Assembly (NCBI GenBank): GCA_013400975.1
Contig: WBMZ01011748.1
Span: 107,109 to 171,108, forward strand
DNA: 64,000 bases
Direction of reading: 5' to 3'
Source: Atrichornis clamosus
Lineage: Eukaryota > Chordata > Aves > Passeriformes > Menuridae
Part shown: positions 37,151 through 51,300 of the stretch, one piece after another
Numbering within the stretch: the first letter of the stretch is position 1
How the letters are laid out: the number at the start of each line of letters is the position of its first letter
Notes under the pieces: generated by a model
The model's input: the letters and a program-made list of their open reading frames with translations, nothing else
Told to the model about the DNA's origin: nothing
Databases searched by the model: none
Position numbers and translations under genes: made by a program

Positions 37151-40100
37151 GAAAAAATAAACATTTGATGAAGATAAACGTTTCGCTGCCAAGTGTTTTG
37201 AAGGGTTTAAGGTTTTCTGGCAGACCAGGGATGGGAATTGCAGTGACAGTGAGCAGCAGTGTGGCAGCCTCCTGGTGACAGCCCTGTGTGGGCAGCCCCA
37301 GCACTGCAGGCAGCACGAACCTGCCCAGTGCTGTCCACTTCCAGAACCTGGGCTGGGAGATGCCAGGCAGGTGCCTGTGAGTGAGCACCCATCCATTTGA
37401 CTGTCATCTGCTCCATGGATGAACACTCAGCGTATGCTTTAAATGCAATAGCAAATACTTGTATTGAAACTAAGATATTCCCATGCACCAGCTTTGGAAT
37501 AAAACAAGCTATCTGGCAGGCTGTTTTTCTGGAGCTCAAAGCAGGGTTTTCCAGGTCTACTCCTGAGGTCAGCAGCATCAGCGTTACCTGGCCTAAAGGC
37601 CGGTTTTGGTTTGGTGCACCCTGGCTGTTGACATCCTGGTTTGTCAACTGAGATGAGCGGATCTCAGGCAGTGCTATGTGAGGACACAGTGCCTTGGGAG
37701 GGTGGCAGTGAGGCACCAAACGCTGTCCCCAGATCCCCTCCACCTGGCACATGCCCAGCCAGGGGAAGTGCAGTCACACTCACACACACCAGCACGGTCC
37801 AAGGATGGTATGAGCAGTGAGGTACGAGGGAGGGTGGGGAAAGAAAGAACACACCAGCACTGCTGTTTGCTCCTCTCGGTGGGTTTTCCCATTCCAGAAG
37901 CTTTATTTATACTCTCCTGCTCCTCCTCCTTTTCCTGTACTTATCACTCCAATTTTGGAGAGCACAATCCCTCTGGAAGCCAGCAGATGTGGAGGTGTCC
38001 TGGTACCTCAGGGGTCTGTGTGCCCCTGTGCCCACCCAGCCAAGGGGTGACCTTGGCTCCCACACCACCACCCATCCTCATCCTCCCTTTTGAGTCACTT
38101 GAGCTATTGCACCACTTGGCATCCCAGTGAGCCAAGGGATGCCAGGTGCGATCCAAGAGGATGCAGACAGGTCAATTACCAGCTCTGACAGGCAAAGGAG
38201 GATCAGCCAGCAGCACTCCTAGGGAGAGAGGAGATGGACACCCACCACCTCGCTATGGACACAGAGGTTTCATTCATTACAAAGCCGCACAAACATAAGA
38301 CGCTTCTGGGTCCAAAAGTTAAACACTGGGTCTTTGTGAGCAGCTGAGAAGCAAGGTTCAACCCAGTAATAATGCCACAAAAGTAAATTAATCCAAGTCT
38401 TGACGTGACTGAGGCAGCTTTCCACCCAGCTGGGAACATGTGCTCCTGTGGACCTACTGGGGTTCGGGAACAGCTCCATGACAGGATCACAGCAACCCCT
38501 CTGATTATTTAGAAATGACACATCACCCTCTGCCTGTTCTTCCATCATACACAAGCAGCTTCCTCAGGCTGCCTGGAAAGCCCCGGAGTGCTCCAAGGGT
38601 GGGAACCCCACTCTGCCTTCAGCGGGACCATCTGCAGCAAAGGGCAGGAAAGCTGTGCTGGAGGAGGCCTGGAGACCACCCAGGACACATCTGCCCCGCT
38701 GCAAACACACCTTCAGCAGCAACTCGGGCTGGACACAGCACAACAGGTTTCCAGCACGCAGCATCTCAGCTGGGTGTGGATAGCCTGTGGGTTTTGCTGC
38801 CTTGGTACCAGGCAGGGAAATGCCAGGAAAGGTGGGAAAGGGAACCAGCACCAGGTTTCCACACTGGGTGAGGAGGCGGTGGAGGGGGAAACATGGCAGC
38901 AGCTGCTGTTTATTTTTTGAGTTTATTTCCTAAGGGTTGTTCTCTGCAGTGCTGAAACAACTCTGAAAGAGGCTTTTCCAGTGCTACAAGGATATCTATT
39001 TCTGAATATTCACTAGGAGATTAAGGCAGAAGAAAGCTGTGCCTAGGGCATATGCTTAGGAGGTTTGAAGAAACATCCAGGGATGCAGCTGGCCATTTCT
39101 GATAAAAAGAACTTCTTTTTGCAATGTGTTTTCCAACCTCTTTCCACAAATCCTCAAACTAAAGAGCACCCCTCCCACCACCCCAGGTTCACTCCTCTAA
39201 TGCCAGACCTGTGGCTCCAACAAGTTTGTCTGAGTCCATCTATCACTTGGTTGCAGACCTGCCAGCCCCACACCTGCCTCTGCTGCCACTGTGCCCAGGG
39301 CAGCTTTGTGCCAGCAGGGCTTTCCCCCATCGCTCCCACCACCTGCACCTTCTGCTCCAGCTCCCATCAGCCAAGCAGTTCCTTTGCTGCAATGTCCCCT
39401 TCTCCAGCCTGTTTTCTCTCTGCGTTTTCCCAGAAGTATCCCCAGGGGAAGTGGGCACCTCGCAGCACAGCCAGGAGTGACACTGCTCCCCTGGCACAGG
39501 CAGCTCCACGTCAGCACAGCCACCACACTGGGAGCACCAGCACTGTCAGGGAGCAGAGGAGGCTGATCTCTCCCCCCAGCCATGCTGCCCTCTTCCCATG
39601 CAGCAGGCAGTCAAAGGGAAAAGCTTCTCCCCAACATCCACCATTAGAACCCAGGAATAATATGCTATTAATGGCCTTTCCAGAAAATACACAGCAAACA
39701 ATGGGGTGGGCAAGGAAGAAAAGCATTATGCTTCTCACTGGCTTCCCCTGGATGGGTTTATTCACAGAAAAGAGGTCTGCATCTTGGTGGCTGCTGGGGA
39801 ATAGGCTGTCCCTGGTACCAGGGGCACATCCTGCACATCCCACGAAGCCCCTGCTGAGATGCTTCAGGAGGGTACCAGACAGCAGCGACAGCAGCTCAGG
39901 CAGGCTGGAGTGGGCAGTGAGGGAGAAAAATACAGAGGCACACTGCATGGGTGATGTTAGCCAGGGGAAAAAGAAATCCACCCTGCAGAGCCCCAACCGG
40001 GACCAATCCAGGCCAAGCAGGGAATAATCTCAGACCAAATATAGCCTGTGCTGCAGATCAGGGCTCACAGCAGCGCTGGGCTGCACTTGGCTGGGGGTGG

Positions 40101-43100
40101 CTGCAAAGCTCATCACACATGGCTGCTTCCAGCCTGGCACCTACCACCTTCTGCTGATGCCCTATCCCTAATCCAGGGGGGACACATGGATGATAAGGCT
40201 GCTGCAGCCCCCTCTCCCACACCCCAGAATGCCTTCACAAAAGCTATTGTATTTTTTTTTTAACTGAAAACATCTGCACTAAATAACAAGCCCACAAATA
40301 AAAGGAAAAAAAAAAAATGAGGTGAGATGTTAGTTTATGCAAAGAAGGCGCATTGTTTAAAATGGGGAGGGGAGAGAGTCAGCATTTAAGACAAACCCAC
40401 AAATAATTTCCAGCTCTACATTAGGTTCACACAGAAAAGTGTATGTACAGTTGTAGTAGCACCAGGGCTCTGCCAAGAGCCCTTAAACTAAGGTAGGGTC
40501 CCTCCCTCCTCCCTGCTACTCGGAATTTGTGCCAGAAGACTCAAGAGCAAACTCAGGCTCTCCATAAAGTATGATCTCCATAAAACAGTGAAATACTCAA
40601 TAGGGCCTTTCAGCTGCTCATGGGTTGGGAAATGTTTTACATAGTAGCACCTGTGGCAAGGGCTGTGCAGATCCAGTGCTCCTCCAAGCAGGGATGGATT
40701 GTGACCTGAGCGCTCTTGTGCCAGGATCTTGCTGCCACAGCTGCAGCCAGGACAGGCTCAAATTCAAGTGGGAAATTGTTATGTTCCTACTCATCACTCA
40801 GGAAAATCAGTGGTACTAAAGTCTCAGTGGCTAAAACCAGTCTGAGACAGAAAGATGCAAGAACATTATCCTTTCCAGCAGTATCATGGGTAAGCAAAAA
40901 AAAAAGTCCACTTTATTTCAATAGACAGTGTATTTAAAACTGGTGCATTATCTGAAAAGGGACTTCTGTATGTGGATGATAAAGCAGGATGTATTCACAT
41001 TTCAGCAACAAAACAGGCCTCCCTTTTGAAGGACTTATCAATGAGGAGCACACAGCAGGGCTCCTGGGCTCCTGGTTAAAACTGCTCCCCTCTGCCCAAC
41101 CCAGACCCTGCAGAACTGAAGCTGAAAGATGTCCTTGCCTACCTCATGATGTCTCAACAAGTCCAAGGCACAAAAGAGCCAACACGTGGCTTGAGGAAGT
41201 TATTCAGAGAGCAATACCTGTACCCAGGGCTAAGTCACCTAAGGGCTGCTGCCTACGGTGACAACTGAGTTATCAGAACGTAAGTTAGCCATCTTTAGAT
41301 ATGGCCATGCAGGTGTCCAGAAACACAAGAAATATTCATACACAGCCTGTACACCAAATCTGCTTGTCTTCCTTGAAGAAGACTCATTTTCCTCCCTTCT
41401 AGCCCACACAAAAGGGCAGTAACAGGACGGGTTACATGAGGAGACAGTGGAAAGATGCTTGGGAGAGGGGAACCCAGGGGCACACCAATTAAACCATGAT
41501 TGCTGTGCATGGACAGGAGGGGAAATGAGAGATTGGAGCCTCTGTAATCATTGTGCACTTAGTCCCCCAATTCTAGCAGCTAATGACAACTTCCAGCCAA
41601 AAATCACGAAGCTACCCAGTCATTAAGCAAATGTTACAACCCTAGAGAAGGAAAACTCACTGTGCAACTGGAGGCAGTGCAGTTATGGGTCAGTAACAGA
41701 GGAGTGTCCCCAGGCACGAGTCAGCTAAAGCAGCTCCATGGCATTAGGAGAGTTTTTTTAATCTCCACCAAGATACATGCAACTAATGCTCCCAAACATC
41801 AGGATATTACAAGCCTCTGCCTTAGGATTCCACAATAAAATGGACAGGAGGTCCCATCACACTGATCAGGGACCAATAAGAATCAAAACAGACTTACAGA
41901 GATATTTACTCACCACCCTCAACATGAGACCCAGGGAGCCGTCTGTGCACAGGTGCCTCTGCCGAGACAAGTGCAGTCACAAGGAGAAATTCTGGCACTG
42001 GGAAGCACCAAAGAGCCGTTCTTCCCAAACTCTTGTAAACTAACAGCAGTGCCATGGCACTCAGACAGCCCAGGAGAGCCATAATCCCACCCAGCATCAC
42101 ACAGCTTGGCATGGCAGCACCCTCAACCCATGTGGTTGTCTTGAGGTGTCAACTGCCTGAAGGAAGTTGAGTCTTCCTACCCCACGAAGCTCCAACCAGG
42201 AGAGGAAGATCATTGATTCAGAATGCAAGAAAGGCTTTGCAAGGAATGCAGGAGAGATAGAAAAGCCCTTCAGGAGTAGAGTTCAACAGGCAAAATTGTC
42301 ATCAGGGTAACATATTTCTGATTATGCAAAGCATCACTGCAAGGAATGACTGTAAGGATGAAGCCTTTAGTTCTCACCCTAAATACTTGCCCAGATTTCA
42401 TTTCCCCAAGGCCAAATGCCCAAGCTGGGTCACACTCTGCGAAGCCATCCTTCATGTCAGCAAAATCAGAAGCTCTGTAGTGAGCCATGCATCTCCCAGG
42501 TATCAAGACCCAAGTAACCTCAAGCTCTACCAACTCCCCAGCTATTCCTTCTGAAAGCTCACAATTCACTCATTTTGCCATACTTTCTGCACTGGCTTCT
42601 ACAGCAGGAATTGAAGCACTTGTGTGATTTGACAAACCAAGGTCTGGATCACCTTGGGGAAGTTACCCCAAATGACATGTAGTTCAGAGAAAAACAGAGG
42701 GGTTTGAAGAGCACTTGAAGACACAGCTGCTTTTTAGCAATCAGCTGGCTGCCTCTAACTCCAAGGCACTTCTAGTTAACAGCCCTGTGAGTAATATGAA
42801 GATGGATTGCACAAGCCAGGAGATGATTGTTAATATAGCTGCAGACACCAGCAAACAAAGCAGGAAGGCAGAGGCCAAGGCAACAAAATACTGATCAACC
42901 TACTGAGAACTTTCAAAAAAAGAGATTGAGGGCATTACTTTTTTGAGTTTCAATTACACAGACATAGCCCTAAGCCTGCCCGTTAATTAAAGCAGTGCAA
43001 AAAAACCTAAACAAGCGGCTCAGGTATTTTTGAGATATAAACCAAGCAACGAAGCAGAACCATGCTGGACTACAGGATGCTACTAAGCCCTCACAGGGAT

Positions 43101-46100
43101 TGCTTAATCTCACACATTCTCCTCCTAGCTTTGGTACCTTCCCCTCCTTCGCCCACCCATCCAGAGACTCACAAAACAAGCTATCATCAATGGCATCTAC
43201 CACTGCACCTCCTGCCTACTCAAGCAATACAAGCTGCTCTTCTTGGAAGAATATTAATGAACTCCCTGAGGGCTTTGTTTTCATTTTGAAGAAGCAGTTT
43301 GTCCTCCCTCATCCCCAAACACCCAGCTCCGTAACTTACAAGAAGATGTTAGTCAAGAAACAGCATTACTACACAGCATAAGAAAAACTGCTCTCAAGAT
43401 TAAGTTATTAACAGAAGAAAAATTTCTCACTGGACAGCGGAGAAGTCTGTTTACAAATCTATTTGAACCACTCCTCAGCAGCATCTCACCAGGAGATGTT
43501 CCTCCAGGCCCTACTGAGAGACACATCTGTGAAAACCATAAATCCACTCTCACAGGTCTCAAACACTGTTCCCTCCCCAGCTTCTCGCTGCAATAAAGCT
43601 TCAGTCACCACATGAGCATCTCTTTCCTTTCCAGAATGTTAAGACCTGCCAATAGTTGGCAGCAGCAAAATTAAATAAGAACTAATCACCACACTGGGCT
43701 TTGCAGTCAATAAAACTGTATTACTTCTTCAACTATTACCTGTTCAATTTAGGATGTAAGTGTGGATTTGTAGCCCCCAGCCAGCAAAGGAATAGCCAAC
43801 ACCAGTGCTAAGGGAAGAAAAGTAAAAAATCCCCTATGCACATATGCAGTCCAGTCCCATTTGGTTCTGCTGAGGCTCAGCCACTGAAGCTACAATAAAC
43901 TGACTATTCCAGATTTCCTGCTCACAGATTCACACTTGCACACACAAAATTAGAGTTCTTCTGACCTAGTTTCTCCTTCCTACCATGTCAAAAGAAAAAG
44001 CAGCCATTCTGTACCCTTTCCACAAATAGGAAACATGGGAGCTCCAAGCCAATAAGGAACACATACAGACCTGGAAACAAAGAGGTTTTTCCAACCAAAA
44101 TGATGCAGTTGTAGCACTGCAAATGGTGGGTCCCACAACCCAAGAAGCAGTAGTGATACCACGAGAGGACAAGGATGACATAAATAAATCTTTCTCCAAC
44201 ACTGCATGCCAGAGTGGTTCAGTCCAAGGAAAAGCTATGCACAAGGTACACACTTAAATTAAACAAAACAAGAAGGTTCCAAGCTTCCTCCCCACTCCTT
44301 CAAAAGCATCATTACCAACATGGTGAGTCCACCTCATCCTGGTATTATTCAAGCAAGAGGCAGCAAGTTTTGACTTGAGGCTAATGAAGATGAGCATGTG
44401 GCCTCCGTGAGTCTCACCGTGATAAGGAAACGCTGAGATACTCAATAACCCTCAAGACAAGACGATCGTACTTATTCTTTATTTGAAGTTGGTTTCCCTC
44501 CAAAGCAGTCATTCCTCTCTCATTTTTAAGGCACTACAGCACATTCCATAGACCGCCAGGACAGGCTCCATGAATTGTTTGCAGCTGTATGACAACCCAC
44601 CTTCCAGTTCACAGAAGACTGTTCATCTACGAGAACCAGAAGTCAATCAGTCCAGAAGCATCAGCAAAAACATGACTAAGTGAACCCCGAGGTTTTCAAT
44701 GCTGTGCTAGATGAATGCAGCCTCAGTGCCATCAACCCCTTCAGCACATGCTTGATTCGAGCACACAACTTCAACAAGGCAATATATAAAAGGCTTGGCT
44801 AAGCTCAGTGTCTCTAAAAAGCTACAGTGCCAATTATAAATCATATCTGTAGTCTCCAGAAGATCTAAAGTCACCACCACACTTCTTCGGATGCAGACAT
44901 CAATTAGAGCACAGCAGCTGGACGCTCTCCTCACTGAAGTCACTTATGTGTAGTTTCAGCCCAATAAGATATTATTCCTAAATGTTTAGATCTCATCCCT
45001 TGGAGAAATAAAGAGTTTCAACCTTGGCCAGCAAATGTTTGTGTCAGGCTGAAGTCTCTACCTGCCACTAAACGCTGTCAAAGGTTTATGGGGACTCTGA
45101 GGAGTTGGTTTAATTACTTACCAAGGCAGCTGTTTTGGGAACTACAGCCTCTTAACATCCCTCTCCTGGAGACACGCTGTGTACAGCATGGCTGCTGCCA
45201 AGCTCACGCCACGAGCTGAGCACCCTGTCACACGCAGGCAACCATTCAGCCTCCAGCAACAGGTCACACTTGTGGCTTTGTCTGTGCGCGGCTGTAGGGG
45301 TGACAGCTCAGAAGCCAGTCTGCACCTCCTCGAGTCACTGCTGGGCACCCCAGCTTCTGCAGCTGGGGTCACCATCTGGGATTGTCTTTGTCCAGAAATG
45401 ACAGCCTTGCTCCCTCCTTGCAGGGAGAGCTGTGGTCAGAGGGATGCCTTAAAATGGGAGAACGTCTCACTCCCAGATGCATTTTGAAGGAAAAAAAGAA
45501 AAGCAATCTTAGAACCCTTTGCTTTTTTAAACTAGGATAGGTTTGTACCTCTATGTTTGTTTTTCAGTTATGGTTGTGGGCTGAGCTGACCAAAAAAGCT
45601 GTCAGGGATGAAAGGGTTGTGGTCCCAACAGCCCAGACTACAGCCTTCAACAGCAGGGATCTGTGCAACAACCAGCACACAGCCAGGCACGTAGGCAGGC
45701 ATTTCAGAGAGCCTCAGGGAGACTCAAAGTGAAGGGAGAGCTGAGAATTCACCTGGGCCAGAGCTGTGGCCGTTCCTGCTCTCCCAGCAGCAGCAGGTGA
45801 GCATTACAGCCAAAGACACTGCACCTGGGAGGGCTTGGCCTCGTGGAGCTGCTGGGAACACTGCAGGACACCAGAACAGAGGAGTTACATGTGGGTCTTG
45901 ACAGAGACAACGTGTGTGGAGAGTCTTCCCCATCAGAATTCCCTACATCCCAGTTTAAAGCAACTGCCACTATTTTTCAGTATTTTCTTGTCCCTATATA
46001 CACCTCTGGAGAAACACCACCTCTCCCTACTGGATTCAGTCGAGAGTTTCTCACATCAGCCCAATTTTCACAGATCATCTGGAGATGGAGTTATCTGCTG

Positions 46101-47539
46101 GTTTGGTGCTTTTCGAAGAGTTTACCCACAGCCTGTCACTTGTCATCAGCTCCTCATGCTTGGCTCTACAAGGGTGGGTTAGGAGGAGAGGCAGATAGCT
46201 CTCCTGCAGCTGTAGTTTCAGGAGAGGACAACATGGGGAACAGATCACTTCGAATTATTAAGCAGAACTGTGCAAGTTAGACTGTAAAAAACCCCCAAAC
46301 CCCACAACTACCCCAACAAGCTGCCAAAACCATATACTATAAACCCACTTTTACACTCTATTGTCTTAACAAAACAGCAAAATTATTTAAAAGAATATCA
46401 AATACACATTAATTTGCATGTTTCAATCTAGAAATACGTGTCTCCCCCAAGAGTTAACAAGTTGTGGGGAAGGGGGAAAGGAAGGCTTCTCACTTTTTTT
46501 CCTACATTTCACAGACTGTCTCCAGTAATGCCAGACCCAGCAGGGAATCTGAAAGGTTGGTTATGACAGACACACTGCGTGGAAAACAAGGTACCACAGC
46601 AAAAAGCAAGCTCCTGCCTGATGCATGCCAAAAAAACAGCCTGGAAGTCAGGGTTGATCCACAGTTGCTGAAGTGATTTGCAAGAATTTTTTTGCCAGGG
46701 CGTAAAGTATTTCCCACAGCAAGTCTTCTGTATCTCTTGGTGGCTTCTTACATTGCAAAATACTCTCAGAAATTCAGGGAGATTATTTTTATTTCAAACC
46801 CCAATGCCTCGAATTACTAAACCCTGTATGAGGGGCACGGATTATTTAGTTTAGTTCATTTGATAAATGCATTACAATAGCACTTTGGATAACACAAAGT
46901 GGAGGGACCTTTCTCCCAGACATCCCAGGAAAATGTGATGGTTTTGCTTTGCAAGTTATCGCGATGTCCCGGAAATCCCTTGAATCTAACCACCACATTT
47001 TGCTTTACAGCATCAGTTGTGCTTCCTGTCAAACTGCAGCCCTGTGACACCTCCCTGCCTTGGGAGCTCTCTGCTTGCTCTTGTCCCTGGAGCCAGCTGT
47101 GACATTATCCGGCTCTTTGCAGGGCTCAAGGATTTTTTATTAGCTACACAAGCAGGCTGGAAACGTTAACACAACATGCACACAGCAGCTCAGCAAGCCC
47201 TGTAAGACCACAGAGATCAGTCTGCTGAAGACCAGAATAAAACTGCAAAACAAAGCAGATGGGGAAGTCCATAATAATCAGAATTTCAACTGAGAAATCC
47301 CACCCAGCATCAGAACAAGCCCTCCTGCAGGCACAGGGTGCCCAAGGCATTCAAGAGCCTTTCATCTCATCCCTGCCCACAGTCCTTCTCCATACTCAGG
47401 AATGGGGTCAGCTCTTCAGGTCCACCTTCTCCAACCCAAGAGAGACACTGCACATCCCCACGAGGATTTGGCCCCCAGTCAAACTGTGAGATTAATCATG
47501 TGTGTTTAGAGATCTGAAAAGGGGATGGGAAATATTAGT
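37151..47539. other. Intron 1 sequence without recognised elements
   Basis: About 10 kb holding the longest open frame of the window (320 codons, plus, 39065-40027), which is Pro/Ser/His/Gln-rich with no domain and no adjacent splice context. I judge it chance. No interspersed repeat was recognised. Confidence 0.65.
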
Positions 47540-47690
47540 AACTGCTCCTAAATTAATTGCCGTTATTGTTATTTGATTTGCTAAACTCTCTGGGGCTACA
47601 TTTTATTTTAGAAAACTATGAACATATCAAATTAATCAACTTAAAATAAATGGTCTTGATTTATTTATTTCTGCTGTATCTACTCCTCTT
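47540..47690. promoter_or_regulatory. AT-rich block, candidate regulatory element
   Basis: This 150-bp stretch of intron 1 includes CCTAAATTAATTGCCGTTATTG, a split TTATTTGATTTGC, ATCAAATTAATCAAC and TTGATTTATTTATTTC. It is rich in homeodomain-like cores and lacks repeat features. Function is inferred only. Confidence 0.2.
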
Positions 47691-48169
47691 TAAGCTTGGC
47701 AAGTCAGTGCATTCTTTCCATCCTGTGAAATAAAAAGAACGGGGGTTTGCTTTATTATTTTTTCAAAGGAACCTCTATGAAGCTTGGCAGTTGCATGAGT
47801 CACGGCAGAGGTTATGTTGTGAAGGAGGACAAGTGCAAGGCTGCAGCTGCCTTCCACACTCTGCAGGTGCCAGCTTTGCACTGGGAGCCCACCAGCAGTC
47901 ACACCGCACAGTCCAAGCAGATCAGATCTATCTCTCAATACTTGAGGCATCCAAAGAGTTGAAAGACACCCCACCAGTTTTCAACAGGGGCTACTCCAGT
48001 GTGAGCCACACTTCTTGCAGAAAAGTCCTGCCAGCAAGAGAGAAGTTTAATCTCCTCTAGCCAGATTTCACTGTTTCTGAATCCTCTGGAAGTTGGGTCA
48101 GCATCCTTCCCCCTTCCTAATCCCCTGCCCTTAGCTTTAGCAAGGCAGCAACGCCTCTGCCAGCAAGCT

Positions 48170-48365
48170 AAAAAGAAAAGCCCTCACATGTATTATGCTG
48201 AAGAATATTAATCCTGTGTTGCACAGAATATTAAGTGGATTACATCTACAGCCTCCAAGGAGAAAAACGTTGATTTCCATGTATCTTGTGCTATTATTCA
48301 CCCCTATTAGTTTTTCTACCAGCCTAACGTTCATCATGACAATTTCCTGTTAATTAGTGCAGAGC
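48170..48365. promoter_or_regulatory. AT-rich block, candidate regulatory element
   Basis: This intron 1 stretch contains repeated AATATTA words (GAAGAATATTAATCC and CAGAATATTAAGTGG), CTATTATTCACC, CTATTAG and TGTTAATTAGTG, without any interspersed-repeat signature. The two AATATTAA words about 32 bp apart are directly visible. Regulatory status is a guess. Confidence 0.2.
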
Positions 48366-51300
48366 TCAACTGGTTCAACAGACGAAGCAGTGAGAGCAAG
48401 AGTGGGACCTCTCCATGGCCATGAGGAAGATCAGACTGTGGCACAGTTGCTGCACAACACAATTCAAGAACAAAGCCAGCTTCGGGTTTTTTTGGATGAC
48501 TTCATGCTGGGATCACCCTTGAACATCAACACCTCTTTGTAAAGGCAACAGAATAGAAAAAAAACCTGATGACATCATTTGAAACATGCCCTTAAATGAG
48601 ACACAGCAAACACGGAGAGACGGATGTTTCTGGTTTCTAGGGAATCATGATGGAGTAGGAATTCAACAAAAACTTGAGGTGCCCGTTCTCACATCCAGAA
48701 AGGAGCCCTGACCCCCAGCTGAAGGGGAACACCACCTCCCAAGGGTGGACCCACCGTGCCTGGGAGCACCAGCTCCCCACATGTGGGCACGGCACCAGCA
48801 CCCTTCCCAAATATTCTCCCCAACATGGCAATCCCAGCCCTCTGCTCCCGGCAGAACCATTCAAACCATCGGGAAGTGCCACCAGCTGACTTTACTAGAG
48901 TTTTACACTTTCTTTGCAGAGGTGTTAATGACTCTAAAAAAGCACAAGACTGGATAAGCAGCTTTAATACCATTTAAATGCTTACGATTAGGAGACAGAA
49001 AGAGCCTGCAAGGGCCAGACTCTCAGAGGGCGGCACATCCATTGAAGCTGCAGCTCATGTGAGAGGAGTGTAAATTACTCAGCACGAAGTAAGCAGGATC
49101 AAAGCCATTCCAAAAGGATGCAACCCACTGACAGTGATGCAAACTCAGCCCAAGCTTTACTGAATATTTCACAAGCAGGCTGATGAGTTCAAAAGGCCAA
49201 CGGGGTGTTTTGATGACGCTGCACAAAGTAAGGAAGGAAAGGAAATCTCAGGACATGTGTTTTGTTCTACACATAAAACACGACCAAGAACTCAGTTCCA
49301 GCTTGATGCGTGGAGACATTCATACTTTCTATTGACATCTCACTGGTCTGTGCAGGGAAGAGAAACACAACTTCTCAGCTGTAATTCCCAGGCTCCATCC
49401 CCTATTTTACAGTTCCTAGAGTAATTTCAGTGCCACACAATAAACAGCAGAACAGATAAGAAAAGCCTTATCGGATGAAGTAACTTACAGCTTCCCACGT
49501 GGCCAAGACAGAGAATTAATGGCTACAGAGGCAGATAAGGGTGCTCATAACCAGAAATCAAATCCACGTGTTTCAGCAACAACACACCATCTCAAAAAAA
49601 TAAAATAAACAGTACAACAAACTCTTTCCAGGCCACCCTAAATCCTCAGAAAGCATCACTTCATCCCACCTAGCAGATCCAGCTGGCCCATCACCACATC
49701 TCTCCTGGTCAGAATGGAGGGCAGCTGCTGCAGTTCTATTTTAAGCCAAATGCAGTGTGTGCTCAGCTGAACTCAGGACCACCTTACAGCCCCCAGCTAC
49801 GGTGAGGAAGACAAATTACAACAAGATCAAGATGCTTTTACAATCCTTTCCTTCTCTGAAGACTTGATGTGTTGAAAAGGAATAATTCATTATGCATGGA
49901 AACCAATTCAGCTATTGGTTTGCCCAGACTGCAGGCACTCTGAAGTCAGGATGGACTTTCTGTTGAGGGTAACACCAAGTTCGACCCTACTACAATCCCT
50001 TCAGCAACCATCCCAAGGCCCAAACAAACTCCAGTGCCATATCTCATCAGTGCCAGAGATCCAGACTGTTCAGTAGTACTCAAACTCGTGGTAAGCTGCT
50101 GGCAGTACTGTTGCACCCTGGGTTCCCCATATCTCTTAGTCTAAGCCAGAGACACAGAATGTGATCCTCACCACTGAGTCATTCCAAGAGCTCTAACCTG
50201 TTGGGGATTATCTCCTCATCTGATTCATCTCCTGAAAACTGACTCCTGCAAGCTATTTCCTTCACTCATGTCCCAAACATCACTCAGTGTTGGCAAGGGT
50301 ACAAAAAAAACATTTATCCAAAGGAATTTGCTCATCAAGTCCTGCAGACACTAAAACCACAGGTTATCTAATCTTAGGAGAACAGAGTTTAATGGCTACA
50401 ACACGGGATGTGAGGCCAAAGGGTTTGACTTCTACTCTCAGCTCTGCGAGGGCTGCATGGCTAGTAAGTGAATCTAAGGAAGATGCTTGACCCCTCCTCA
50501 CCTTGATTTCCCCTGCTATGTGACTCTCCTGGCATTCCTTTCTTCACAGGGGATCTTATCTATAAAGTCCTCATTAGCATATGAAAAGAGTTATGGATCT
50601 CTGGATGTGTATGGAAAGGAAAGTCTGAAGGAGTGGAGAAGCAGCACTGGCCAGGGAGCCTGGAGACACATCCTCTCCATAGTGCTCAGCACACTCCACA
50701 TCTGTGCTTAGAGAAACATTTGAACACTTTCCCTCTACAGGGAAGGAAAAAACCCAGCAATTTCCTTTTGATTGAGAAAGCTCAGAGGAAAGATTAAATT
50801 CTGCACCTCAAGTCAAGGAAATCATGCAAGATTCTTCCAACAAAGTACCAAGAGACCCCAACACCTCTAACCAGTCACCTGTAGAACAACCCCCCAAGCA
50901 AATTCCACAGGACAGGATAATCCTCCCTGTCCCTTCCTCTGGATGTCACCGAGTGGCAGAACCAGACTGATCAGGAGAAAAACCAGAAGTCTGCTCTCAC
51001 TGTTCTGCAAAATCTGGATGTAGAGGTGGGGAAAATTCAGACCCAGTACAGATGCTCCCACAGGTGAGACCAGAGCCCCACTGCCAGGGTCCCTCTTACA
51101 GCACAGCTCCTGCTGGGGTGCAGAAAGGGCTTCTTTGAGTGTTAAAGAGAAACTTCCACTTGGAAAACAACTGAATATCAACAAGCAAGCTAATATTTCA
51201 GCTCTTTTGGGGAGGACCTGTTCCTGTCTTACCCAGTTGCCTCAGTTAACTCTGAAGGCAGATCACACCAACCACACCAGTGCCAGCAACAGACAAGCAC

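Noticed and set aside
37207..37752. 181-codon minus-strand frame just upstream of exon 2
   Set aside because: Not continuous with the exon 2 reading frame, no homology recognised, and it lies upstream of the exon's acceptor. Treated as intron.
43560..43625. AATAAAG with flanking TTCAGTCACC, considered as another LTR end
   Set aside because: No TATA-like box, no CA-terminated U5 pattern and no second edge, so a chance poly(A)-like word is more likely.
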